Positions 1-6,811 of a stretch of 14,642 bases of DNA are shown here, piece by piece. A model generated the notes under the pieces. The model saw only the letters and a program-made list of their open reading frames with translations, ran no database searches and was not told where the DNA came from. The position numbers and the translations under genes were made by a program. The DNA is from JAOUGY01 sp050329955 (lineage in GTDB: Bacteria > Actinomycetota > Acidimicrobiia > Spongiisociales > ZC4RG35), in assembly GCA_050329955.1 (NCBI GenBank), contig JBHJOH010000188.1, positions 1 to 14,642 of the forward strand, written 5' to 3'. Numbering within the stretch: position 1 is the stretch's first letter; each line of letters opens with the position of its first letter.

Positions 1-231
1 GTCGAGGCCGAGGCTGCTGAGTGATGCCCGTTCGTACTCGGTGAGTGCCCGCTGGAAGGCGCCCGGCTCGACGCCGGAGCGGCCGAGGGCGCCGGAGACC
101 GCCGGGTCGTCGGCATCCCCGATGGCGAGGAGCAGGTGCTCGGTGCCGACGTGGCTCTCCCCTCGGGCATCGGCCGCCGCCACGGCGGCCTTGACGACGT
201 TCCGTGCCTCTCGTGTGAATCGTTCGAACAT
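1..231 (-). CDS. Clp N-terminal domain protein (5' end, runs off window)
   Basis: The first 77 codons of a gene that continues beyond base 1. The protein begins MFERFTREARNVV and contains GTEHLLLAI, the classic start of a Clp_N (ClpA/ClpC amino-terminal) repeat, the module that docks adaptors or substrates on Clp ATPases. Whether AAA+ domains follow cannot be seen. Many actinobacteria carry short stand-alone Clp_N proteins beside a small HTH gene, and that arrangement fits here, so a full ClpC is less likely (inference). The ATG shares one base with the stop of the upstream HTH gene (TGATG), and a GGGAGGA ribosome site precedes it, so the two genes are very probably co-transcribed and translationally coupled. 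Confidence 0.8.
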   Translation of the reverse strand, partial: MFERFTREARNVVKAAVAAADARGESHVGTEHLLLAIGDADDPAVSGALGRSGVEPGAFQRALTEYERASLSSLGLD

Positions 232-437
232 CAGTTCCTCCCATGCTTCTTGTGAACGGCCTGGCGGGAGACGCCGAGGGCGTCGCCGATCTCCTGCCAC
301 GACCAACCCTCGAGTCGGGCAGCCATCACGTGTTGGCGTTCCAGGCGGTCGGCGAGGCGTCTGAGGGCGGCTACCGCTCGGAGTCCCGCCGCCGGGTCGT
401 CGCCGACCGCCGTGTGCATCATCTGGTCGGTGTCCAT
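231..437 (-). CDS. Small helix-turn-helix DNA-binding protein
   Basis: A 68-residue protein that is almost entirely a helical DNA-binding domain. Residues about 20-66 include RLADRLE and then WSWQEIGDALGVSRQAVHKKH, a textbook helix-turn-helix with the recognition helix around SRQAVHKK. It has no effector domain. I chose the ATG at 437 over an in-frame TTG at 446 because a -10 box (445-450) ends 7 nt upstream of the ATG, implying a leaderless mRNA, and no Shine-Dalgarno is present. It is the first gene of a two-gene operon with the Clp_N protein. Two inverted repeats lie across its own promoter, so autoregulation is likely (inference). Its regulon beyond this locus is unknown. Confidence 0.8.
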   Translation of the reverse strand: MDTDQMMHTAVGDDPAAGLRAVAALRRLADRLERQHVMAARLEGWSWQEIGDALGVSRQAVHKKHGRN

Positions 438-474
438 GGCTGTCAATCTAGGTTGACAGAGGTTTGCTTGTCAA
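437..474 (-). promoter_or_regulatory. Leaderless promoter of the HTH/Clp-N operon
   Basis: On the minus strand a perfect -35 TTGACA (474-469), an 18-bp spacer and a -10 TAGATT (450-445, four of six matches to TATAAT) are followed after 7 nt by the ATG at 437. The transcript should therefore begin at or next to the start codon. Both elements lie in the TGTCAA-N6-TTGACR repeats: the -35 is a half-site of the distal repeat and the -10 overlaps the proximal one. Confidence 0.65.
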
Positions 475-486
475 CCCGCGTTGACG
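441..486. promoter_or_regulatory. Two 18-bp operator-like inverted repeats
   Basis: TGTCAA-N6-TTGACA at 441-458 and TGTCAA-N6-TTGACG at 469-486 have the same geometry, and their left edges are 28 bp apart. The first is a perfect palindrome in its arms; the second differs in one outer base. A further single half-site, TTGACG, lies at 528-533 against the start of the divergent ligase gene. Their position over the HTH promoter suggests repression by the HTH protein itself. This is not the HspR HAIR or HrcA CIRCE consensus. Confidence 0.55.
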
Positions 487-523
487 GAAGGTCTCGTGTG
501 GTTCGGTGGTTCTGATCGGCGGC

Positions 524-536
524 TACGTTGACGACC
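524..536 (+). promoter_or_regulatory. -10 element of leaderless MenE-like gene
   Basis: TACGTT at 524-529 is followed by exactly 7 nt and then the ATG at 537, the same spacing seen at the HTH gene. No Shine-Dalgarno is visible and no convincing -35 was found. A TTGACG half-site (528-533) overlaps this element. Confidence 0.4.
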
Positions 537-1892
537 ATGTCAGATTGGCTGTCAGCCGCCTCGTCCCGGCGCCCGGATCACCCGTTCGTGGTCACCGCCT
601 CCCGGCCCTGGTCGTTCGCCGAGGCCGAGGAGCGGGTGGCCACCCTCGCCGGGGCACTGCGTTCCCGCGACGTGGGGCCGGGATCGGTGGTTGCGGTGTG
701 GGCGGGCAACGATGCGGACTCGGTGGCCGCCGTCTTCGGGGCATGGCGGGCGGGAGCGTCGGTGCTCCTTCTCAACACTCGCCTCACCGCGGCGGAGGCG
801 TCGCTCCAGGTGGCCGAGGCCGGTGCCCACAACCTGCTGGGTGTGACACCACCCGATCTCGGGGTGCCCACCTTCGACCCCACCACGCTGGTCGGCGCCC
901 CTGTGCCGGGTGCGGCGCCCAACCGCGATCGACTGGCCCTGATCGTCTTCACCTCCGGTTCCACCGGGCGTCCCAAAGGCGTCCGGCTCACGTTCGGCAA
1001 CCTGGAGGCCTCGGCCGCCGGGTCGGCCGCTCATCTCGGGCACACCCCCGACGACCGCTGGCTGTGCAACCTGCCGATCTTCCATGTGGGTGGCCTCTCG
1101 ATCCTGATCCGTTCGGCCCGGGAGGGCTCGACGGCGATCCTCGAACCCGGATTCGACCCGGTGCGGACGGCGGCGTTGCTCCGGGCCGGTGACGCCACGC
1201 TGGCGTCGCTGGTCTCGGTGACCCTGGCCCGCACCCTCGACGTGCACGTGGGTCGCTACAGCGGCGTGAAAGCTGCCCTCATCGGCGGTGGCCCGGTGCC
1301 ACCCGACCTGGTGGAGCGGGCGTGGGAAGTGGGCATCCCCGCTCTCCCCACCTACGGCATGACCGAGACCGGCTCGCAAGTGGCCACCGCCCGGCCGGAA
1401 GACCGCAAGGTGGTGCCCATCCCCGGCGCCGAGATTCGGGCGGTGGATGGTCGCCTCCAGGTACGCGGCCCCATGCTGTCACCGGGCTATCTGGGCGAAC
1501 CAGACCGGGCAGACGGGTCGTGGTTCGAGACCGGTGATGTGGGGACCGTGTCGGACGAAGGTGTGGTCGAGGTGCTCGGCCGGGCCGACGACGTGATCGT
1601 CACCGGCGGAGAGAACGTGTTCCCCGGCGAGGTGGAGGCGGCCATCCACAGCCACCCCGGGGTGGTGGAGGTGGTGGTGATCGGGGTGGCCGACCCGGTG
1701 TGGGGCGCCAAGGTCGTCGCCGTCTACCAAGGTGACGCCGCCCCGGGAGAACTGGAGCGGCATGTCCGCTACCGCCTGGCCGGGTTCAAGGTGCCGAGCG
1801 TGTGGCGGCGGGTCGACACGCTTCCCCGTCTTGCGGTCGGAAAGCCCGACCGCAAGACGGTCCGAAGCGCTGGTACGGCGACGGGGCCATGA
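537..1892 (+). CDS. menE: o-Succinylbenzoate-CoA ligase-like AMP-forming synthetase
   Basis: A 451-residue member of the ANL (acyl-CoA synthetase) superfamily, which adenylates a carboxylic acid with ATP and transfers it to CoA. Core motifs are intact: phosphate loop TSGSTGRPKG (139-148), YGMTET (273-278), WFETGD (329-334), the hinge region GRADDVIVTGGENVFP, and the catalytic-lysine motif GKPDRK with Lys436 near the C-terminus. The length and compact C-terminal domain match MenE, which acts in menaquinone synthesis, better than long-chain ligases of over 500 residues. No other men gene is nearby, so substrate specificity is an inference and a different acyl-CoA ligase remains possible. The ATG at 537 is preferred to an in-frame TTG at 528 because of the 7-nt distance to a -10 box. 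The last codons lie in a 15-bp perfect hairpin. Confidence 0.72.
   Translation: MSDWLSAASSRRPDHPFVVTASRPWSFAEAEERVATLAGALRSRDVGPGSVVAVWAGNDADSVAAVFGAWRAGASVLLLNTRLTAAEASLQVAEAGAHNLLGVTPPDLGVPTFDPTTLVGAPVPGAAPNRDRLALIVFTSGSTGRPKGVRLTFGNLEASAAGSAAHLGHTPDDRWLCNLPIFHVGGLSILIRSAREGSTAILEPGFDPVRTAALLRAGDATLASLVSVTLARTLDVHVGRYSGVKAALIGGGPVPPDLVERAWEVGIPALPTYGMTETGSQVATARPEDRKVVPIPGAEIRAVDGRLQVRGPMLSPGYLGEPDRADGSWFETGDVGTVSDEGVVEVLGRADDVIVTGGENVFPGEVEAAIHSHPGVVEVVVIGVADPVWGAKVVAVYQGDAAPGELERHVRYRLAGFKVPSVWRRVDTLPRLAVGKPDRKTVRSAGTATGP
1826..1860 (-). terminator. 15-bp perfect hairpin inside menE 3' end; likely terminator of convergent SLH gene
   Basis: The arms 1826-1840 and 1846-1860 are perfectly complementary over 15 bp around a 5-nt loop. 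The hairpin lies in the coding sequence of the MenE-like ligase and encodes the catalytic-lysine motif (codons 431-441). On the minus strand it lies 65 nt past the stop of the SLH gene that ends at 1926, and no other good hairpin occurs in the 33-bp gap. There is no T-run, as is common in high-GC actinobacteria. Structure is seen; terminator function is inferred. Confidence 0.5.
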
Positions 1893-1925
1893 CCTGACCC
1901 CGGCCGCAGCCGATTCACGCCGGAC

Positions 1926-2585
1926 TCAGGACGTGGGCGACCAGGTAGCCGTGAGCCCACGCATGTTGATCGACACCTCGGGCCCGGTGAACACTTCGAC
2001 GCACAACGCATACGTCTGGCTCCCCTCGACCGTGTCGAATCCGGTCAAGGCGATCGTGTCAGCGATGAATGACGCCTCCGAGTTCTCGGCGGATCTCCAG
2101 AAGGTGGACCCCACCACTGTTCCCGCGCAGTCGTCGCGCCGAATCGAGATGTCGTATCGACCCTCACTTGCGGCAGTCTTCTCGAGATAGACGTGGGCGT
2201 TGAGGCTCACCGTCGAGTTCGTGATGGCAGTGGCGTCCACCGTGAGTGTCTCCACGATCTCGATGCTCGCATCCAACGGGGAGTTGAAGTCGACGACCTG
2301 TGACCCGGCCTGTCCAGCCGTTGCGGCGAACCGGCGCATGAACGCCGCCATCTGGCCGCGCGTGACGTTGTCGTCGGGGCAGAACAGGTCGTTGGTCGGC
2401 GGATTGCACCCGAGGGTGACTTCTGCCTCGGCGAGCCAGTTGATATCGGCCTCGAATACCGAGGTCTCGTCGTCGGTGAACGCACCTCCGGCGGCAACTA
2501 CGGCTGTTGGGATCAACAGCACTCCAATGATGGCTCCGATGATGATGCGCCCTCGTGGCGCTCGTTTCTGCCGGATGTCCTTCAT
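1926..2585 (-). CDS. Secreted SLH-domain protein, paralogue 1
   Basis: A 219-residue exported protein. Residues 1-32 form a signal sequence: a basic stretch with six Arg or Lys, a hydrophobic core at 14-31, and a probable cut near VVA|AGG. Residues 36-86 are one S-layer-homology repeat, with the FTDDETSVFEADINWLA helix and VTRGQMAAFMRRFA. Two cysteines (60 and 69) in GCNPPxNxxFC are conserved in all three paralogues and could form a disulfide. The rest (about 95-219) is predicted beta-rich with no recognised family. SLH domains anchor proteins to cell-wall polymers, usually as three repeats; one repeat is unusual. The ATG at 2585 is chosen because the signal peptide starts there and AAGGA and GGGG stretches precede it; the open frame extends 25 codons further. 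It ends 33 bp from the convergent ligase. Confidence 0.8.
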   Translation of the reverse strand: MKDIRQKRAPRGRIIIGAIIGVLLIPTAVVAAGGAFTDDETSVFEADINWLAEAEVTLGCNPPTNDLFCPDDNVTRGQMAAFMRRFAATAGQAGSQVVDFNSPLDASIEIVETLTVDATAITNSTVSLNAHVYLEKTAASEGRYDISIRRDDCAGTVVGSTFWRSAENSEASFIADTIALTGFDTVEGSQTYALCVEVFTGPEVSINMRGLTATWSPTS

Positions 2586-2617
2586 GGCACCCCACATCCT
2601 TCCGGGTTGGTCACTCC

Positions 2618-2649
2618 GGGCCCGTGTCTCGGGCCCCATGGCAACCCTA
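2618..2649 (-). promoter_or_regulatory. -10 box and 5'-end hairpin of SLH gene 1
   Basis: On the minus strand a -10 TAGGGT (2649-2644) is followed by 7 nt and then, at the predicted +1 (2636), by a 19-nt element folding as a 7-bp stem (GGGCCCG/CGGGCCC) with a 5-nt loop AGACA (2636-2618). The start codon lies 32 nt further on. The same arrangement recurs at the two other SLH genes, with paired base changes in the stem. Confidence 0.5.
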
Positions 2650-2659
2650 CGCAGCGACA

Positions 2660-2677
2660 CTTACAGTTGCCCTTCAG
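2660..2677 (-). promoter_or_regulatory. Possible response-regulator direct repeat upstream of SLH gene 1
   Basis: On the minus strand CTGAAGG, 4 nt and CTGTAAG form an imperfect direct repeat with an 11-bp period. Its proximal half occupies the -35 position, about 10 bp before the -10 TAGGGT. Eleven-bp-period repeats are typical of OmpR/PhoB-family regulators. At SLH gene 3 CTGAAAG sits at the same distance from the -10. Low confidence. Confidence 0.25.
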
Positions 2678-2807
2678 CCGGCCCCTGAGGCCGTCTCAGC
2701 GCCTTGACGGCCGGGCGGGGCTGCATGTTGGTGGCGACCTGCCCTCGGACACGGCGGGGTCGTATCGGAGGTCAGCGCTGGCGTCGTCCGCAGCCGGCGT
2801 CGTCATT

Positions 2808-2825
2808 GGTGGGGCGAGCCCCACC
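2808..2825 (-). terminator. Second hairpin downstream of SLH gene 2
   Basis: GGTGGGG and CCCCACC pair perfectly around the 4-nt loop CGAG. It lies past the first terminator (2850-2881) in the direction of transcription of SLH gene 2, so the two may act in tandem. No T-run. Confidence 0.4.
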
Positions 2826-2849
2826 GGGGTTCCCGATTCATCTGCACAT

Positions 2850-2881
2850 GGAGGAGGGCGACCGTGAGGCCGCCCTCCTCC
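2850..2881 (-). terminator. Terminator of SLH gene 2
   Basis: A perfect 11-bp stem (GGAGGAGGGCG at 2850-2860 with its complement at 2871-2881) with a 10-nt loop begins 18 nt after the stop codon of the gene ending at 2900. The remainder of the 314-bp gap 2586-2899 holds the leader and promoter of SLH gene 1 and the second hairpin. I see no gene in it. Confidence 0.6.
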
Positions 2882-2899
2882 GCGTTCACCCGGCGTCGC

Positions 2900-3730
2900 T
2901 CAGTCCTGGGCGGCCGCCACCTGGGCTTCCAGCTCCGGTGTGACCTCGGCCGGTCCCACCGAAGCAACCGTGGCCATGCCGCTCGCCGACCAGATACCGG
3001 TGAGGCTGGCGTTGACCAGATCGGCGTTCTCGTTCGAGAACCCGCACAGTCGCAGGACATGACTCCCTGCCGGGGCCGACACCACGCCGGTCACCGAGAT
3101 GGGGGCGTAGTCGACGTCGCCATCGACCCAGAACCACGACCACAGGTTGGACAGCGAGTTGCCACCCAACGGGATCCCGGCGAACGAGGTCTCACAGCCG
3201 TCGAAGGACGTGTCGTCACCGTTCAATGTGAACCACATCGAGGCGTAGTCGTTCACCGGGCCCGGGAAGCCCGCCAGCAGCGTCCCCGACACGTGGAGAT
3301 AGCCGTCGGCCGGTGCCTCGATGGCCAGCTCCAACAGCTCGACGTTGGTGGCCGAGAGCTCGGAACAGGTCGTGTCGCACGAAGCCCCGAAGATCGACGT
3401 CACGAAGGCGTTCGGATCACGCCCGTCGAGCGTGTCTGCGTTGTCCGCCTGAGCGGGCGTGCCATCCTCGGCGTCGACATACTGGGCGAAGCGACGCATG
3501 AATGCGGCCATCTGCCCGCGGGTCACCTCGTCCTCGGGACAGAACAAGGTGTTGTCGGGCGGGTTGCAGCCCCTGGTGACGCCGGACTCGGCCAGCCATT
3601 CGATGTCTGCCTCGAACACCGACGTGTCGTCGTCGGTGAACGTACCCCCCACTGCGAGCACCGTCGTCGGCACCAGCAACACACCCATGACCAGGCCGAT
3701 GACCCACAGCCGTTTGCGATTGGCCTCCAT
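2900..3730 (-). CDS. Secreted SLH-domain protein, paralogue 2
   Basis: A 276-residue exported protein of the same build as its two neighbours. It has a basic start (NRKR), a hydrophobic signal segment at 8-27, one SLH repeat (31-81) with Cys55 and Cys64, and then an ADTLDG motif (98-103) common in linkers of actinobacterial surface proteins. A beta-rich region (about 120-260) contains APADGYLHVSG and APAGSHVLRLCG stretches suggestive of a jelly-roll or C1q-like exported domain (inference). The 25-residue tail is Ala/Glu-rich. The ATG at 3730 has a GGGAGG ribosome site at good spacing. It has its own promoter and terminators, so it is probably monocistronic. The function is unknown; cell-surface location is likely. 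Confidence 0.8.
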   Translation of the reverse strand: MEANRKRLWVIGLVMGVLLVPTTVLAVGGTFTDDDTSVFEADIEWLAESGVTRGCNPPDNTLFCPEDEVTRGQMAAFMRRFAQYVDAEDGTPAQADNADTLDGRDPNAFVTSIFGASCDTTCSELSATNVELLELAIEAPADGYLHVSGTLLAGFPGPVNDYASMWFTLNGDDTSFDGCETSFAGIPLGGNSLSNLWSWFWVDGDVDYAPISVTGVVSAPAGSHVLRLCGFSNENADLVNASLTGIWSASGMATVASVGPAEVTPELEAQVAAAQD

Positions 3731-3749
3731 GGAGGACCTCCCATCTCAG

Positions 3750-3784
3750 GGGGCTCGCTGTTCGAGCCCCACCTCTCGACGGTA
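3750..3784 (-). promoter_or_regulatory. -10 box and 5'-end hairpin of SLH gene 2
   Basis: On the minus strand a -10 TACCGT (3784-3779) is followed, at the predicted start of transcription (3771-3772), by an 8-bp perfect stem: GGGGCTCG (3770-3763), a 5-nt loop and CGAGCCCC (3757-3750). The ATG lies 19 nt downstream of the stem, with GGGAGG between. Same layout as the other two SLH genes. Confidence 0.5.
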
Positions 3785-3811
3785 TCGCCATGGGTGCACT
3801 GTGCGGGACGC

Positions 3812-3845
3812 GTGTCACCTCCCGGCCGGGGCGGGGAGGTGACAC
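3812..3845 (-). terminator. Terminator of SLH gene 3
   Basis: A perfect 12-bp stem, GTGTCACCTCCC (3812-3823) with GGGAGGTGACAC (3834-3845), and a 10-nt loop. It starts 38 nt after the stop codon of the gene ending at 3884 and precedes the promoter of the next SLH gene. No T-run follows. Confidence 0.65.
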
Positions 3846-3883
3846 ACGCGGGATCGATCTCCCTGCTCGAGGCAGGGCTGGAC

Positions 3884-4714
3884 TCACGAGCCGGGCTCAC
3901 CGGCGGGGAGCTGAGGGCGGGAGTCGCTCTGGAGCACCCTGTCGAGTACCGGCGCCTCGGAGCCGATTCCGAAGGGAATGAACATCACGGTCAGGCGTGG
4001 GTCGCGGATCACGGACTCACTGTCGTTGTCCCAGTCGTGTCCTCGCATCTGGAATTCGTAGGACTCGCCGTTGACGGCCGGTTCCACGTGGTGAGCAGAG
4101 ATGCTGCGGTCGTTCAGGGTACCGGCACACTCCTCGACGTTGAACAGGTCGGTCTCGTTACCGTCGACGTAGAGTCGGATTTCATCGACGGTGGGCCCAA
4201 GGCACGACATCCATGCGCCCCACATGACGACGAACGCTCCATCAGCGGGTGCCGTCACCGCCACGGTTCCGAGATCATCGAAGTCAGTGGTGAGACTGGT
4301 TCCATTGATGATGATGTCTGCGTCTCCACCCGTCGAACGGACACCGTTGAGCTGCGATGCCTGGAAACCATCGAGGGTGTCGGCGTCGCCGGAGGTTGCA
4401 GCATGGTCGGCTTCGGCCGGGGAGCCGTCTTCTGCGTCGATGTACTGGGCGAAGCGTTGCATGAACGCAGCCATCTGTCCGCGCGTGACGCCGTCTTCGG
4501 GGCAGAACTGGGTGTTGTCGGGCGGGTTGCAGCCGGCGGTGACGCCGGAAGCGGCGAGCCACTCGATGTTGGCTTCGAACACCGACGTTTCGTCGTCTGT
4601 GAAAGCGCCACCCGCTGCGATCACCGCGGTCGGAACCATGACCGCTCCGATCACGGCCGTGACGGCAAGTCGCTTGAGCCACTTTGCGGACAAGCGGAAC
4701 TCGAGATCCTTCAT
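3884..4714 (-). CDS. Secreted SLH-domain protein, paralogue 3
   Basis: A 276-residue exported protein. The signal sequence is at 1-34 (basic KWLKR, hydrophobic core 16-34, probable cut near VIA|AGG). The SLH repeat at 38-88 is nearly identical to those of the downstream paralogues, with Cys62 and Cys71. The ADTLDG motif is at 111-116. A beta-rich domain (about 125-250) includes VTAPADGAFVVMWG, LYVDGNETDLF and a Cys pair, and is alignable by eye in pattern, not in identity, with paralogue 2. The start ATG at 4714 has GGGAGAG upstream; a 23-codon upstream extension has no signal-peptide logic. Probably the first-born or a sister copy in a tandem duplication with C-terminal divergence. The function is unknown. 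Confidence 0.8.
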   Translation of the reverse strand: MKDLEFRLSAKWLKRLAVTAVIGAVMVPTAVIAAGGAFTDDETSVFEANIEWLAASGVTAGCNPPDNTQFCPEDGVTRGQMAAFMQRFAQYIDAEDGSPAEADHAATSGDADTLDGFQASQLNGVRSTGGDADIIINGTSLTTDFDDLGTVAVTAPADGAFVVMWGAWMSCLGPTVDEIRLYVDGNETDLFNVEECAGTLNDRSISAHHVEPAVNGESYEFQMRGHDWDNDSESVIRDPRLTVMFIPFGIGSEAPVLDRVLQSDSRPQLPAGEPGS

Positions 4715-4742
4715 GTTCTCTCCCTTGGTCGGATGTTTCCCC

Positions 4743-4775
4743 GGGTCCGACGTTCGAACCCCCTCTTCAACCATA
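4743..4775 (-). promoter_or_regulatory. -10 box and 5'-end hairpin of SLH gene 3
   Basis: On the minus strand a -10 TATGGT (4775-4770), 7 nt, then the predicted +1 at 4762, one base before a 19-nt element (4761-4743). The element pairs GGGTTCGA with TCGGACCC (one G-T wobble) around ACG. The ATG is 28 nt beyond. Compared with SLH gene 1, stem pair 4-16 is T-A where gene 1 has C-G, and pair 5-15 is T-G where gene 1 has C-G and gene 2 has T-A. Confidence 0.5.
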
Positions 4776-4838
4776 GGCGGCACTACTTTCAGATGGCCTA
4801 CGGGGAGGCCGGTCCCGGCGTCACCGACACGGTCACGG

Positions 4839-4857
4839 CTTAGATGGAACTCAGATG
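4839..4857. promoter_or_regulatory. CTYAGATG direct repeat, 11-bp period
   Basis: CTTAGATG (4839-4846) and CTCAGATG (4850-4857) are 11 bp apart, and a third TCAGATG lies at 4789-4795 next to the promoter of SLH gene 3. The period suits an OmpR/PhoB-type dimer. It lies in the 223-bp gap between arfB and SLH gene 3, which otherwise shows no gene. Tentative. Confidence 0.25.
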
Positions 4858-4937
4858 ATGGCTTCGGGGTGAACCGGGCCTGGCGTCGGCCACTCCACGA
4901 CCAGGGTCAGACGGCACCTCGGCGACTCGGCTTCGAC

Positions 4938-5369
4938 TCAGTCCTGCTCGGGCTTCTGTCGCATGCGTTTTGTCTCCGAGCGGGCCTTCTTGCCCTCCAC
5001 CCGCCGCTGTTTGGAGGCCCGGGTCGGTTTGGTGGCTCGCCGGGGGGTGGGGCGTTTCATGGCGTCGAGCAACCACTCCTCCAGGCGCTTGCGGGCGATG
5101 GCCCGGTTACGCCATTGCGAACGTGACTCGTCCGCCACCACGATCACCACCCCGCCGACGGCTCGACCGCCCAGCCGCGACAGCATCCAGGCCCGGGTCT
5201 CGGCGGGAAAGGCATCCGAGCCGGACAGGTCGTAACGCAGTTCGGCGCGGGTGTTGGAGCGGTTGGCGTGCTGGCCACCCGGGCCGCCCGACGGCCCGAA
5301 GCTCCAGGTCAGCTCCGAGGCGGGGATGCGATGGCGGCCGACCTCGAGGTCGTCGGCGAGGTCGGCCAT
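4938..5369 (-). CDS. arfB: Ribosome-rescue peptidyl-tRNA hydrolase ArfB (YaeJ-like)
   Basis: A 143-residue release-factor-like hydrolase that frees peptides from ribosomes stalled on truncated mRNA, without a stop codon. The catalytic GGQ is at residues 31-33 within SGGPGGQHANRSNT. The catalytic domain spans about 5-100. The C-terminal tail (about 105-143) is strongly basic and unstructured, as expected of ArfB, where it enters the empty mRNA channel. The absence of a codon-recognition domain and the short length separate it from RF1/RF2. The ATG at 5369 lies 4 nt after the inositol-phosphate synthase stop, implying co-transcription and coupling. The functional link with that enzyme is unclear. 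Confidence 0.9.
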   Translation of the reverse strand: MADLADDLEVGRHRIPASELTWSFGPSGGPGGQHANRSNTRAELRYDLSGSDAFPAETRAWMLSRLGGRAVGGVVIVVADESRSQWRNRAIARKRLEEWLLDAMKRPTPRRATKPTRASKQRRVEGKKARSETKRMRQKPEQD

Positions 5370-5373
5370 GCCA

Positions 5374-6699
<1,326 letters not shown>

Positions 6700-6716
6700 T
6701 GTTTCTCCCTGATCAA

Positions 6717-6729
6717 TGAGCTGAGGTTA
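6717..6729 (-). promoter_or_regulatory. -10 element of ino1-arfB
   Basis: On the minus strand TAACCT (6729-6724) is placed so that transcription would start near 6716-6717, giving a leader of about 17 nt that carries the GGGAGAAA ribosome site. No clear -35. It lies in the 112-bp divergent region shared with the 6812 operon. Confidence 0.4.
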
Positions 6730-6798
6730 GGAGATCGGCGATGATCGGCCGTCGGAGAACGGCCCCGAGCCCGAGTCGGGGTTCAGGATTGCCCCCGG

Positions 6799-6811
6799 TA
6801 CCATCGGTGAG
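6799..6811 (+). promoter_or_regulatory. -10 element of leaderless DUF6941-LON-HAD operon
   Basis: TACCAT at 6799-6804 is followed by 7 nt and the GTG start at 6812, the same geometry as at the HTH and MenE-like genes. A GGTGAG stretch overlaps the spacer and could alternatively act as a ribosome site on a longer transcript. Confidence 0.4.

Noticed and set aside
41..364. A + strand open frame over the HTH/Clp-N genes
   Set aside because: It is Arg/Ser/Pro-rich and antisense to clear Clp_N and HTH motifs on minus, so it is a shadow frame.
441..486. TTGACA repeats as HspR HAIR, HrcA CIRCE or LexA sites
   Set aside because: The half-site and spacing (TGTCAA-N6-TTGACA) do not match those consensus sequences as I know them.
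4743..4761. T-arm-like GTTCGAAC stretch as a tRNA
   Set aside because: No acceptor stem, anticodon arm or D-arm surrounds it. It is better explained as the 5'-end hairpin of SLH gene 3.
2864..4843. A 659-codon open frame on the + strand across two SLH genes
   Set aside because: It is antisense to two convincing secreted-protein genes, has low-complexity Arg/His/Gly composition without domains, and runs through the terminator hairpin. It is a by-product of high GC.
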